From assembly GCA_016763135.1 (NCBI GenBank), contig JAESUI010000241.1:1-5102 (forward strand): a DNA stretch of 5,102 nt. The letters are read 5' to 3'. Under the pieces are notes generated by a model that had not been told where the DNA came from, searched no databases, and was given only the letters and a program-made list of their open reading frames with translations. The position numbers and the translations under genes are program-made. Positions 1-5,102 of the stretch are shown here, piece by piece. Numbering within the stretch: the stretch's first letter is position 1; every line of letters begins with the position of its first letter. Source of the stretch: Flavobacteriales bacterium (GTDB lineage: Bacteria; Bacteroidota; Bacteroidia; Flavobacteriales_E; Vicingaceae).

Positions 1-2
1 CG

Positions 3-836
3 CAAGATACAAATAAGTCAAGGAATTTTAAAGTGAAAGGGCTAAATTTAGACGAACCCACTATTATGGGGATACTAAACGTTACTCCCGACTCATTTTT
101 TGATGGTGGAAAGTGCATAAATGAAGAAACAATCGTACGAAAAGTTAATTCTATGGAGTATGATGGGGCTAAAATTATTGACATTGGAGGCTACTCTACT
201 CGCCCCGGAGCTGAACAAATTTCTGAAGAAGAAGAATTGAAAAGGGTAATCCCTATTGTTAGATTGATAAAATCTAACTTTAACGGAATAGTTATTTCTA
301 TTGACACTTTTAGAAGTAAGGTCGCTGAGAAATGTGTAGAAGCTGGAGCAAACATGATTAATGATATTTCTGGAGGATCTTTAGATAATAAGATGTTTGA
401 TTCTATTAGTAATTTAAAAGTTCCATACGTATTAATGCACATGAAAGGCTCTCCGCAAAACATGCAAGAGGACCCCAGCTATAGCAATATTATTGAGGAA
501 GTTAAAATTTATTTTGAAGAAAAAGTAAGTCAATTAAATAATCTTGGGGTATATGACATTATTCTTGACCCTGGGTTTGGTTTTGGAAAAACGGTTGAAC
601 ATAATTATGAATTACTTAATAATTTAGATTCTTTTAAATCGCTTAATCTGCCAATATTAGCAGGAATTTCAAGAAAATCAATGATTAACAAAGTACTTAA
701 TACCACCCCGGATGAAGCATTAAACGGAACAACATCGCTCAACACAATTGCATTAATGAAAGGTGCAAATATTTTAAGGGTTCACGATGTACAAGAAGCT
801 AATGAAACTATTAAACTAGTTGGAATGATGAATTAA
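3..836 (+). CDS. folP: Dihydropteroate synthase, probably 5'-truncated by the window edge
   Basis: Dihydropteroate synthase joins 6-hydroxymethyl-7,8-dihydropterin diphosphate to p-aminobenzoate, giving dihydropteroate in cytoplasmic folate synthesis; it is the sulfonamide target. Numbered from the GTG at base 33 (267 residues), the TIM-barrel signatures run in order: MGILNVTPDSFFDGG (12-26), DIGGYSTRPG (50-59), SIDTFRS (89-95), NDISGG (110-115), HMKGSPQNMQ (136-145), DPGFGFGKT (179-187), GISRKS (211-216) and LRVHDV (248-253). No key motif is missing, so the enzyme should be active. The start is uncertain. The frame stays open to base 3, and the ten codons before the GTG encode QDTNKSRNFK, which resembles the usual N-terminal strand of bacteroidotal homologues, so I favour a start just outside the window. 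Against that, AAGGA at 20-24 lies 8 nt before the GTG and could be a ribosome binding site. The gene ends in a 4-bp overlap with the convergent DUF4268 gene. Confidence 0.95.
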   Translation, partial: QDTNKSRNFKVKGLNLDEPTIMGILNVTPDSFFDGGKCINEETIVRKVNSMEYDGAKIIDIGGYSTRPGAEQISEEEELKRVIPIVRLIKSNFNGIVISIDTFRSKVAEKCVEAGANMINDISGGSLDNKMFDSISNLKVPYVLMHMKGSPQNMQEDPSYSNIIEEVKIYFEEKVSQLNNLGVYDIILDPGFGFGKTVEHNYELLNNLDSFKSLNLPILAGISRKSMINKVLNTTPDEALNGTTSLNTIALMKGANILRVHDVQEANETIKLVGMMN

Positions 837-1294
837 TCTTCTAATTCTTTAAAAACTTCACCAAACTCTTCCCAAAAATCATGTAAGCCTGTCATCTTTT
901 TTTCAAAAAATTGAAAAGTTTTTTGCCAATCATCTCGATTATATATGGAAACGCCTTTTAACTCTAAATATATTGAACTAATTGCTTGTTCGTGTTGATT
1001 AAACAACCGTTCTTTCCACTCCAAATCATCACCAACAGCTTGATGCAAAATAGTTTTTAAAGCTTTAAATTGCTCATAAAACAACTCTCTTATTCCATCA
1101 TCTTTATGTTGTAATTCAATAGCAAACTTGGCTCCTTTATCAGTTATACTCAACCTAAAATAAATATCCTTAACATTAGAGCGATAGTTTACCCAACGAA
1201 CTCTACCATATCTTTGGTTGTACTTTTTCATGTAAAGTCCAAAGCTATTCCAAAATTGAGCAGTATTATTTTTCTTTTCTTCTCTGGTGTACAT
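833..1294 (-). CDS. DUF4268 domain-containing protein (153 aa)
   Basis: This small, probably cytoplasmic protein looks like a stand-alone DUF4268 domain, recognised by the N-terminal pattern of an FW-containing helix (AQFWNSFGLYM, 13-23), GRVRWVNYRS (30-39), the strand DIYFRLSITDKGAKFAIEL (43-61) and the C-terminal helix with LHDFWEEFGEVF (137-148). It has no signal peptide or membrane segment. In other genomes DUF4268 also occurs as the C-terminal part of larger proteins, some with nuclease-like N-terminal domains; here only the domain is present and no catalytic motif is visible, so I assign no activity. The ATG at 1294 is the natural start, 68 bp from the divergent xth start. The only -7-like box upstream lies so close that the leader would be very short or absent. 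The stop codon interlocks with that of folP. Family recognition is from memory, without a profile search. Confidence 0.85.
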   Translation of the reverse strand: MYTREEKKNNTAQFWNSFGLYMKKYNQRYGRVRWVNYRSNVKDIYFRLSITDKGAKFAIELQHKDDGIRELFYEQFKALKTILHQAVGDDLEWKERLFNQHEQAISSIYLELKGVSIYNRDDWQKTFQFFEKKMTGLHDFWEEFGEVFKELED

Positions 1295-1299
1295 ATCCG

Positions 1300-1307
1300 C
1301 AAATATA
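1300..1307 (-). promoter_or_regulatory. Candidate Bacteroidota -7 box for the DUF4268 gene
   Basis: On the minus strand this reads TATATTTG, an exact match to the bacteroidotal TAnnTTTG -7 consensus. It ends 5 nt before the ATG at 1294, so transcription would begin at or very near the start codon and the mRNA could be leaderless. No clear TTG/TTTG -33 element stands about 19-21 nt upstream, which lowers confidence. Confidence 0.35.
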
Positions 1308-1334
1308 GCAATGAATAATCTGTTTTTTAAATCT

Positions 1335-1342
1335 TATTTTTG
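1335..1342 (+). promoter_or_regulatory. Candidate Bacteroidota -7 box for xth
   Basis: TATTTTTG matches the TAnnTTTG -7 consensus of the Bacteroidota primary sigma factor exactly. It ends 20 nt before the xth ATG, predicting a leader of roughly 14-16 nt. A clear -33 TTTG is not visible, and the region is T-rich, so a chance match is possible. Confidence 0.4.
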
Positions 1343-1362
1343 GTGCTTAAACAAATGCAATT

Positions 1363-2130
1363 ATGAAATTAATCTCTTGGAATTTAAACGGAATTAGAGC
1401 GGTACATAAAAAAGGTTTGTACGAGAAAATAGAAGAAATGAATCCAGACATCATTTGTTTTCAAGAAACAAAAGCACAAGACCAACAAGTTTCAGAAGTA
1501 TTAGGTGATTTAAAAGGGTACCACTTCTACTCCAACTCTGCTGTTAAAAAAGGATATTCAGGAACAGCAATAGTCTCTAAAACTAAACCAATAAACGTTA
1601 GTTCTGACATTGGTATTGAAGAGCATGATCAAGAAGGAAGAGTAATTACTGCAGAGTTTGATGATTTTTACATAACAAGTATTTACACACCCAATTCTAA
1701 GAACGACTTATCTCGATTAGGTGATAGACAAAATTTTGACGCTGCTTTTTTAGTTTACCTGAAAGAATTAGAAAAGAAAAAACCAGTAATTGTTTGTGGA
1801 GATTTTAATGTGGCACACAAAAGCATAGATTTAGCGAGACCAAAACCTAACTACAACAAAAGTGCTGGACACATGCAAGAAGAAATTGATGGCATGGATA
1901 ACTTTATTAGTGCTGGTTTAATTGATACATTTAGGCATTTACACCCAGAGCAAACAGAAGCTTATAGCTGGTGGAGTTATAGAGGTGGTGCTAGAGATAG
2001 AAATGTTGGCTGGAGGATTGATTACTTTTTAGTGAGTAAAAGTATTTTAGATAAAGTTAATTCTGCTAATATTTTAACTAACATGCATGGCTCTGATCAT
2101 TGTCCAGTACAAATTGACATTAAATTCTAA
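1363..2130 (+). CDS. xth: Exodeoxyribonuclease III / class II AP endonuclease
   Basis: This enzyme cuts DNA 5' to abasic sites and removes 3'-blocking groups in base-excision repair, and has 3'-5' exonuclease activity on duplex DNA. The 255 residues fill one exonuclease-endonuclease-phosphatase domain. Motifs and catalytic residues in order are: SWNLNGIRA (5-13, N7), CFQETKAQ (32-39, metal ligand E35), YTPNS (108-112, Y108), GDFNVAH (146-152, D147 and N149), WRIDYF (217-222, D220) and GSDHCPV (243-249, D245 and H246). These correspond to the E. coli Xth catalytic set, and the length is close to the family norm of about 255-270, so the enzyme looks complete and active. The ATG at 1363 starts directly at the first beta strand. 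The leader is A-rich without a Shine-Dalgarno sequence and holds a three-codon ORF whose TGA overlaps this ATG. The gene is divergent from DUF4268 and convergent with the phosphatase gene. Confidence 0.97.
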   Translation: MKLISWNLNGIRAVHKKGLYEKIEEMNPDIICFQETKAQDQQVSEVLGDLKGYHFYSNSAVKKGYSGTAIVSKTKPINVSSDIGIEEHDQEGRVITAEFDDFYITSIYTPNSKNDLSRLGDRQNFDAAFLVYLKELEKKKPVIVCGDFNVAHKSIDLARPKPNYNKSAGHMQEEIDGMDNFISAGLIDTFRHLHPEQTEAYSWWSYRGGARDRNVGWRIDYFLVSKSILDKVNSANILTNMHGSDHCPVQIDIKF

Positions 2131-2136
2131 CACCCA

Positions 2137-2162
2137 TTATCCATTCGAAAAGCTCAGGATAA
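2137..2162. terminator. Weak hairpin in the xth/phosphatase convergent spacer
   Basis: TTATCC (2137-2142) and GGATAA (2157-2162) can pair as a 6-bp stem around a 14-nt loop between two convergent genes. A second inverted repeat, GTGTTC (2175-2180) with GAACAC (2190-2195), brackets the phosphatase stop codon. Neither is GC-rich nor followed by a T tract in either direction, so neither is a canonical intrinsic terminator. Ending transcripts from both sides is inferred from position only. Confidence 0.25.
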
Positions 2163-2165
2163 ACT
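2143..2165. repeat. REP-like extragenic sequence, single degenerate copy
   Basis: The stretch ATTCGAAAAGCTCAGGAT resembles the TTCGACAAGCTCAGGAT-type core seen, from memory, in short repeats between genes of many bacteria; it differs at one base in that core. It sits where such elements usually occur, between two convergent gene ends. Only one copy is present in the window, so the repeat nature cannot be confirmed here. Confidence 0.3.
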
Positions 2166-2181
2166 GTGCCATAAGTGTTCT

Positions 2182-4305
2182 TTATATCCGAACACCCATT
2201 ACGCAAATATCATCAAGCTGATCTATATCTCCCTTCCAGTTCTCCATGGTATCCTCTAAGTGAGATAGTTGTTTATCCATTGTTTTATTCTGAATAGACA
2301 AGAACATATTTTTAAATCGTTTGTACATAAATTTCTTCCCTTTTTCTCCTCCAAATTGATCTGCATAACCATCCGAAAACAAATAAATAGAATCACCTAC
2401 ATTTAATTGAACTTTACGTGATGTGTACTTATCTTTATTTCGTCCACCACCAATTGCCATTTTATTAGGCTTTATTTCATAGAATAAAGAATACTCATCC
2501 TCCAAAACAGGCTCTAATCCATTTATTTTATTTTCATGTTTCTTTAAAATATAAAGAGAATTATTTGCTCCAGAATATTCTAACATATTATTTGTTTTAT
2601 CAAGACAACAAATAGTAATATCCATTCCGTCTCTAATAGACAAAATATCATCTGAGGTCTCTTTTTTTCCCAATGCTTTATTAACTAATACATTTAACTC
2701 ATCTAAAATTTCACCTGTAGTTTCTATCCTTAAATCTTCTATGATTTTATTAAGGGAATTAGCCCCAATAATACTCATGAAAGCTCCAGGAACACCATGC
2801 CCAGTACAATCAACAACTGAAAAAAATATTTTATCCTCCAATTCTTTAATCCAATAAAAATCTCCAGAAACAATATCCTTTGGCCTATAATAAATAAATG
2901 ATTCAAAACTATTTTTCAATAAAGATTCTTCGGGTAAAATCGCATCTTGTATACGTTGTGCGTAATTTATGCTATCAGTAATGTTTTTATTCTTCTCTTC
3001 AATTATTGCGTTCTTATTAGATATTTCATCATTTTGAGTATTTAATAATTTATTTGTCTTCTTCTTTTGATTTAAACTATAAGCAACGTAGATTACTATA
3101 ATAAACGCCAAAAGCAAGCCTAATAACAACATTTTTTGTTGAGTAGATTTTTTATCTAATTCTGCTTTATCAATTTCCTTTTCAACTAACAACAAGCTGT
3201 TTTCAGCCTCTTTTTTTTCTGTATTATATTTGGTTTGCATTTCTGCAATTTGATTAGATGAAGTTTCATTAAAGATTGAGTCTTTCATATCAAAGGCTAC
3301 CATGAAATATTCATAAGCTAATTGATAATTTTTATTGTTATAAAAAACTTGTGCTAATTGACTATTCGATTTTAATATTGCATTTTTATCTTCTGACAAA
3401 TTAGCATACTTAACAGATTTCTTACCATATGTTAACGCTTTGGTAAAATTATTCTGTATCGAATAAAGTTCAGAAATATTACCATAAACATTGGCTAACA
3501 ATGAAACATCTCCATTTTCCTCTTCTCTTCTAGCTCCTTCCTTAAAATACGCCAACGCATTTTCATATTCGTTTTTTTGGAAATAAATCGTGCCAATATT
3601 CATATATGGTGAGCTAAAAACATTGTCATAATCACAATCTTTGAATAATTCAATTGATTTAAAAAAACTTTCCAGTGCCTTTTCAGTCTGGTCTAATTCT
3701 AAGTAACAAGAACCTATATTTTCAGTTGTTATAGCCAACCTTCTTTTCGTCTCCCTTCGTTCTTTGCTCGTTGATTTTTTTTCTAATTCATAAACCTGTT
3801 TATAATATTTTAATGCTAATTTAAAATTGTTCATGGAATAATAAATAGAGCCTAGTCCGCTCAAACTAGTTGACATCCCAACAGTATCTCTTATCGACTC
3901 CTTATCTTTTAATGCTTTCAGCATATAAGTAATAGATTTATCTAAATCACCAAACGCCTTATGTAAATAGGCTATATTATCATATGCAGCAATTTTAGCA
4001 GAAAAATTATTGAGTTTTATTGCTAAAGTATTTTGTAAATTGGCATACTCCATTGCTCTTGGTGGATCAGATGAAAAATATCTCCAACATAACGTATTAT
4101 AAATCTTGCATTTTGATAAATCATCATCTGCATCTTTAACATAACTCAATAAACTAGGGGTCGAAATGTTAGAAAACATTTTAACAGAAAGGATATAATC
4201 GTCTACATATATAAGTATACTATCAATCTTTGCTATCTCTACATTAGCTAAAACTGGAAGTTTAGCCATAGAAAGAATTAGTATGAATAGGATGAGTTTT
4301 TTCAT
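2182..4305 (-). CDS. Membrane-anchored TPR sensor with C-terminal SpoIIE/PP2C-type serine phosphatase
   Basis: This 707-residue protein looks like a receptor phosphatase that reverses Ser/Thr phosphorylation of an unknown partner, such as an anti-sigma antagonist in a partner switch. Order: signal peptide (about 1-20, possible cleavage LPVLA|N); about six TPR repeats (105-343, e.g. YMNIGTIYFQKNEYENALAYF at 234-254); charged helix (350-390); one membrane helix (391-410); coiled coil (411-447); YAQRIQDAILP (448-458); and the PP2C domain (465-707). Metal-binding motifs look intact: SGDFYW (480-485, D482), VVDCTGHGVPGAF (497-509, D499), FSDGYADQFGG (643-653, D645) and QLDDICVMGV (696-705, D698/D699). 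The TPRs should lie in the periplasm and the phosphatase in the cytoplasm. I chose the ATG at 4305 because it opens MKKLILFILIL, a clean signal peptide; a TTG at 4320 would add five residues. No kinase, sigma or STAS-domain gene is in view, so the partner is unknown. Confidence 0.93.
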   Translation of the reverse strand: MKKLILFILILSMAKLPVLANVEIAKIDSILIYVDDYILSVKMFSNISTPSLLSYVKDADDDLSKCKIYNTLCWRYFSSDPPRAMEYANLQNTLAIKLNNFSAKIAAYDNIAYLHKAFGDLDKSITYMLKALKDKESIRDTVGMSTSLSGLGSIYYSMNNFKLALKYYKQVYELEKKSTSKERRETKRRLAITTENIGSCYLELDQTEKALESFFKSIELFKDCDYDNVFSSPYMNIGTIYFQKNEYENALAYFKEGARREEENGDVSLLANVYGNISELYSIQNNFTKALTYGKKSVKYANLSEDKNAILKSNSQLAQVFYNNKNYQLAYEYFMVAFDMKDSIFNETSSNQIAEMQTKYNTEKKEAENSLLLVEKEIDKAELDKKSTQQKMLLLGLLLAFIIVIYVAYSLNQKKKTNKLLNTQNDEISNKNAIIEEKNKNITDSINYAQRIQDAILPEESLLKNSFESFIYYRPKDIVSGDFYWIKELEDKIFFSVVDCTGHGVPGAFMSIIGANSLNKIIEDLRIETTGEILDELNVLVNKALGKKETSDDILSIRDGMDITICCLDKTNNMLEYSGANNSLYILKKHENKINGLEPVLEDEYSLFYEIKPNKMAIGGGRNKDKYTSRKVQLNVGDSIYLFSDGYADQFGGEKGKKFMYKRFKNMFLSIQNKTMDKQLSHLEDTMENWKGDIDQLDDICVMGVRI

Positions 4306-4429
4306 ATTTATTGCTACCAAGATATAAAATTCTTTATAAAAAAAATTGTTACTTAAGGAAAAATATATAGATTTAAGAAAAATAATTATTATTAACTAGC
4401 CAATTATAGGCTTAAAAAACAATCAAATT
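4306..4429. promoter_or_regulatory. AT-rich divergent intergenic region
   Basis: This spacer carries the start regions of the phosphatase gene (-) and the cold-shock-like gene (+). For the minus gene only a poor -7 match is visible (TATCTTGG, complement of 4317-4324), with no partner -33 box. On the plus strand AGCC (4398-4401) and GGCT (4409-4412) could form a 4-bp stem with a 7-nt loop in the small gene's leader, too short to call a riboswitch or thermosensor. No operator palindrome is evident. Confidence 0.5.
4346..4375 (+). promoter_or_regulatory. Candidate promoter for the cold-shock-like gene
   Basis: TTG at 4346-4348 is followed after 19 nt by TAGATTTA (4368-4375), a 5-of-6 match to TAnnTTTG at the spacing expected for the Bacteroidota primary sigma factor. 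Transcription would start near 4381, giving an AT-rich leader of about 50 nt. The high A/T content makes chance matches likely. Confidence 0.3.
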
Positions 4430-4675
4430 ATGGCAATAAAAGGAACAGTTGACGAATTACATCCTCCAGGAAACGGAACTGGACATGGTGTTGCATTTAT
4501 TACCCCTGAAGGTGGTGGTAAAAAAGTTATAGCACACACACCTGATGATAATAATGGTGAAGAACTTACCGTAGGTCTTGAATGTTTTTATACCATGGAA
4601 GCAAATGGAAGACACATTGCTTCTATTTCACACACAAATCCTGATGGCCCAGCTGATGGAGGTATAAGTGGATAA
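4430..4675 (+). CDS. Small cold-shock-domain-like OB-fold protein (81 aa)
   Basis: The protein reads as a divergent cold shock domain, a small five-stranded barrel that usually binds single-stranded RNA or DNA. The first strand IKGTV (3-7) matches the KGxV start of CspA-type proteins. GHGVAFITPEGGGK (18-31) aligns with the RNP1 region KGFGFITPxxGGK, VIAH (33-36) with RNP2 VFVH, and VGLECFYTME (48-57) with the EGQKVxFxVE strand, followed by a final strand near IASIS (63-67). The binding face is altered: the WF pair after the first strand is EL (9-10), the first RNP1 aromatic is V21 and the RNP2 phenylalanine is I34, while F23 and H36 remain. The first loop is lengthened (HPPGNGTG, 11-18) and the C-terminal tail (69-81) is rich in Gly, Pro and Asp. 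There is no signal peptide or Shine-Dalgarno sequence. A strong terminator follows, so it is probably monocistronic. The fold is inferred by eye; function and nucleic-acid binding are unproven. Confidence 0.75.
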   Translation: MAIKGTVDELHPPGNGTGHGVAFITPEGGGKKVIAHTPDDNNGEELTVGLECFYTMEANGRHIASISHTNPDGPADGGISG

Positions 4676-4697
4676 GTAATCTTTAAGAAATTAGAAT

Positions 4698-4741
4698 ATA
4701 AAAAAAGCCTCATTCGTTATAACGAATGAGGCTTTTTTTAT
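4698..4741. terminator. Bidirectional intrinsic terminator, perfect 44-bp palindrome
   Basis: The 44 bases are exactly self-complementary around 4719/4720. The GC-containing part of the stem is GCCTCATTCGTTA with its complement, flanked by seven A on the left and seven T on the right. Read on the plus strand it gives a hairpin ending in a T tract about 22 nt after the cold-shock-like gene; read on the minus strand it gives the same structure 14 nt after the stop of the acidic protein gene. It therefore serves both convergent genes. Confidence 0.95.
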
Positions 4742-4754
4742 GAATTTATATTTT

Positions 4755-5102
4755 TTAAAATTCTTTTAGAGCATCTCTGTAAGCAAACATATCTAGCTTA
4801 TTGTCAGCATTTTCTCTATCCAACATTAATGACAATAAATAATCTAAACTTTCTAGTCTATCATCATCAGATTCAATAGTACTCACAATCATTTCTACTT
4901 CTTCTGGAGCTTCTTCACCTTCTTCTAATTCAGGAGCAATTGCTTCCTCTGGAGGCAAAGGTATATTGAATGTTTTGTTTTCGTCTATATGCTCATAAGT
5001 TAAGCGGGTTACCTTTGTTAAGGTTGGATCCTGCTCCTCTAATGCATAAGGTCTTAGTTCTTTTAATCCGACAGAAATAGCATCAATCTTTTTAATACCA
5101 TC
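4755..5102 (-). CDS. Acidic protein of unknown function, C-terminal part only
   Basis: I do not recognise this family. The frame is open from the right window edge to the stop at 4755, giving the last 115 residues; the start lies outside. A shorter reading from a TTG at 4958 would begin mid-protein and is not credible, because the 48 residues upstream are coding-like: GIKKIDAISVGLKELRPYAL (2-21), QDPTLTKVLRLTYEHIDE (24-41), then NKTFNIP (42-48). A Pro/Glu-rich, strongly acidic segment follows (PPEEAIAPELEEGEEAPEEV, 50-69), probably a flexible linker. The C-terminal part (70-115) looks helical, with a Leu-rich stretch LESLDYLLSLMLDRENADN. No signal peptide, membrane segment or catalytic motif is visible in this portion. 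A cytoplasmic location is an inference. The shared terminator palindrome lies 14 nt beyond the stop codon. Confidence 0.8.
   Translation of the reverse strand, partial: DGIKKIDAISVGLKELRPYALEEQDPTLTKVTRLTYEHIDENKTFNIPLPPEEAIAPELEEGEEAPEEVEMIVSTIESDDDRLESLDYLLSLMLDRENADNKLDMFAYRDALKEF

Larger units (their letters stand above)
2129..2201. repeat. 11-bp direct repeat flanking the xth/phosphatase convergent spacer
   Basis: AACACCCATTA occurs exactly at 2129-2139 and again at 2191-2201. The first copy begins in the xth stop codon; the second lies in the last codons of the convergent phosphatase gene, encoding part of VMGV. The copies are 62 bp apart, and the flanking bases do not match. It may be a trace of a short duplication or chance. 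Confidence 0.6.

Noticed and set aside
191..463. Open frame of 90 codons on the minus strand inside folP
   Set aside because: It lies wholly within the well-supported dihydropteroate synthase gene, has no recognisable domain, and is best explained as an antisense shadow.
833..1294. Restriction or defence nuclease based on the DUF4268 association
   Set aside because: Only the DUF4268 portion is present, with no nuclease motif, methyltransferase or other defence gene nearby.
2163..2189. Canonical intrinsic terminator for xth or the phosphatase gene
   Set aside because: The TTTATATCC stretch pairs with GGATAAA only with a bulge, and no T tract follows on either strand.
4306..4320. Alternative TTG start adding MVAIN to the phosphatase
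   Set aside because: The ATG at 4305 opens directly on a normal lysine-rich signal peptide start (MKKL), and TTG starts are rare.
4376..4429. Cold-shock-type regulatory leader or riboswitch ahead of the small gene
   Set aside because: Only a 4-bp stem (AGCC/GGCT) is visible in the roughly 50-nt AT-rich leader; no conserved riboswitch or cold-box structure can be supported.
4755..4958. Complete 67-residue protein starting at TTG 4958
   Set aside because: The frame stays open to the window edge with coding-like sequence, so this is the tail of a longer protein.

Overview
The window is AT-rich, with short intergenic spacers and A/T-rich leaders, and mostly no clear Shine-Dalgarno sequences. 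Several protein signatures are typical of Bacteroidota, probably Flavobacteriia or a relative: a dihydropteroate synthase with MGILNVTPDSFFDGG, a TPR-SpoIIE phosphatase with YAQRIQDAILP and SDGYADQFGG, a stand-alone DUF4268 protein, and TAnnTTTG-like -7 boxes. This assignment comes from family knowledge and sequence style, not from a database search.

Layout, left to right. folP (+) is probably cut at its 5' end by the window edge. Its stop codon interlocks (TTAA) with the stop of a convergent DUF4268 gene (-). A 68-bp divergent spacer with a -7-like box facing each way separates that gene from xth, encoding exonuclease III (+). xth converges on a 707-residue membrane-anchored TPR/PP2C-type phosphatase (-); the 51-bp spacer holds a short hairpin and a REP-like sequence. 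A 124-bp AT-rich divergent spacer follows, then an 81-residue cold-shock-domain-like protein (+). A perfect 44-bp palindrome serves as terminator between this gene and the 3' end of an acidic protein gene of unknown function (-), which runs off the right edge.

The six genes alternate strand strictly (+ - + - + -), so no two genes share an operon here and each is probably its own transcription unit. There is no evidence for one joint pathway: folate synthesis, DNA repair, phosphatase signalling and a nucleic-acid-binding-like small protein sit side by side. I see no mobile element, CRISPR array, tRNA or rRNA, and no stretch over 300 bases without a gene.

Nothing amounts to a convincing undescribed multi-gene system. 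The items most worth a second look are the divergent cold-shock-like protein with a partly rewritten RNA-binding face, the TPR-SpoIIE receptor phosphatase with no visible partner, and the uncharacterised acidic protein at the right edge.
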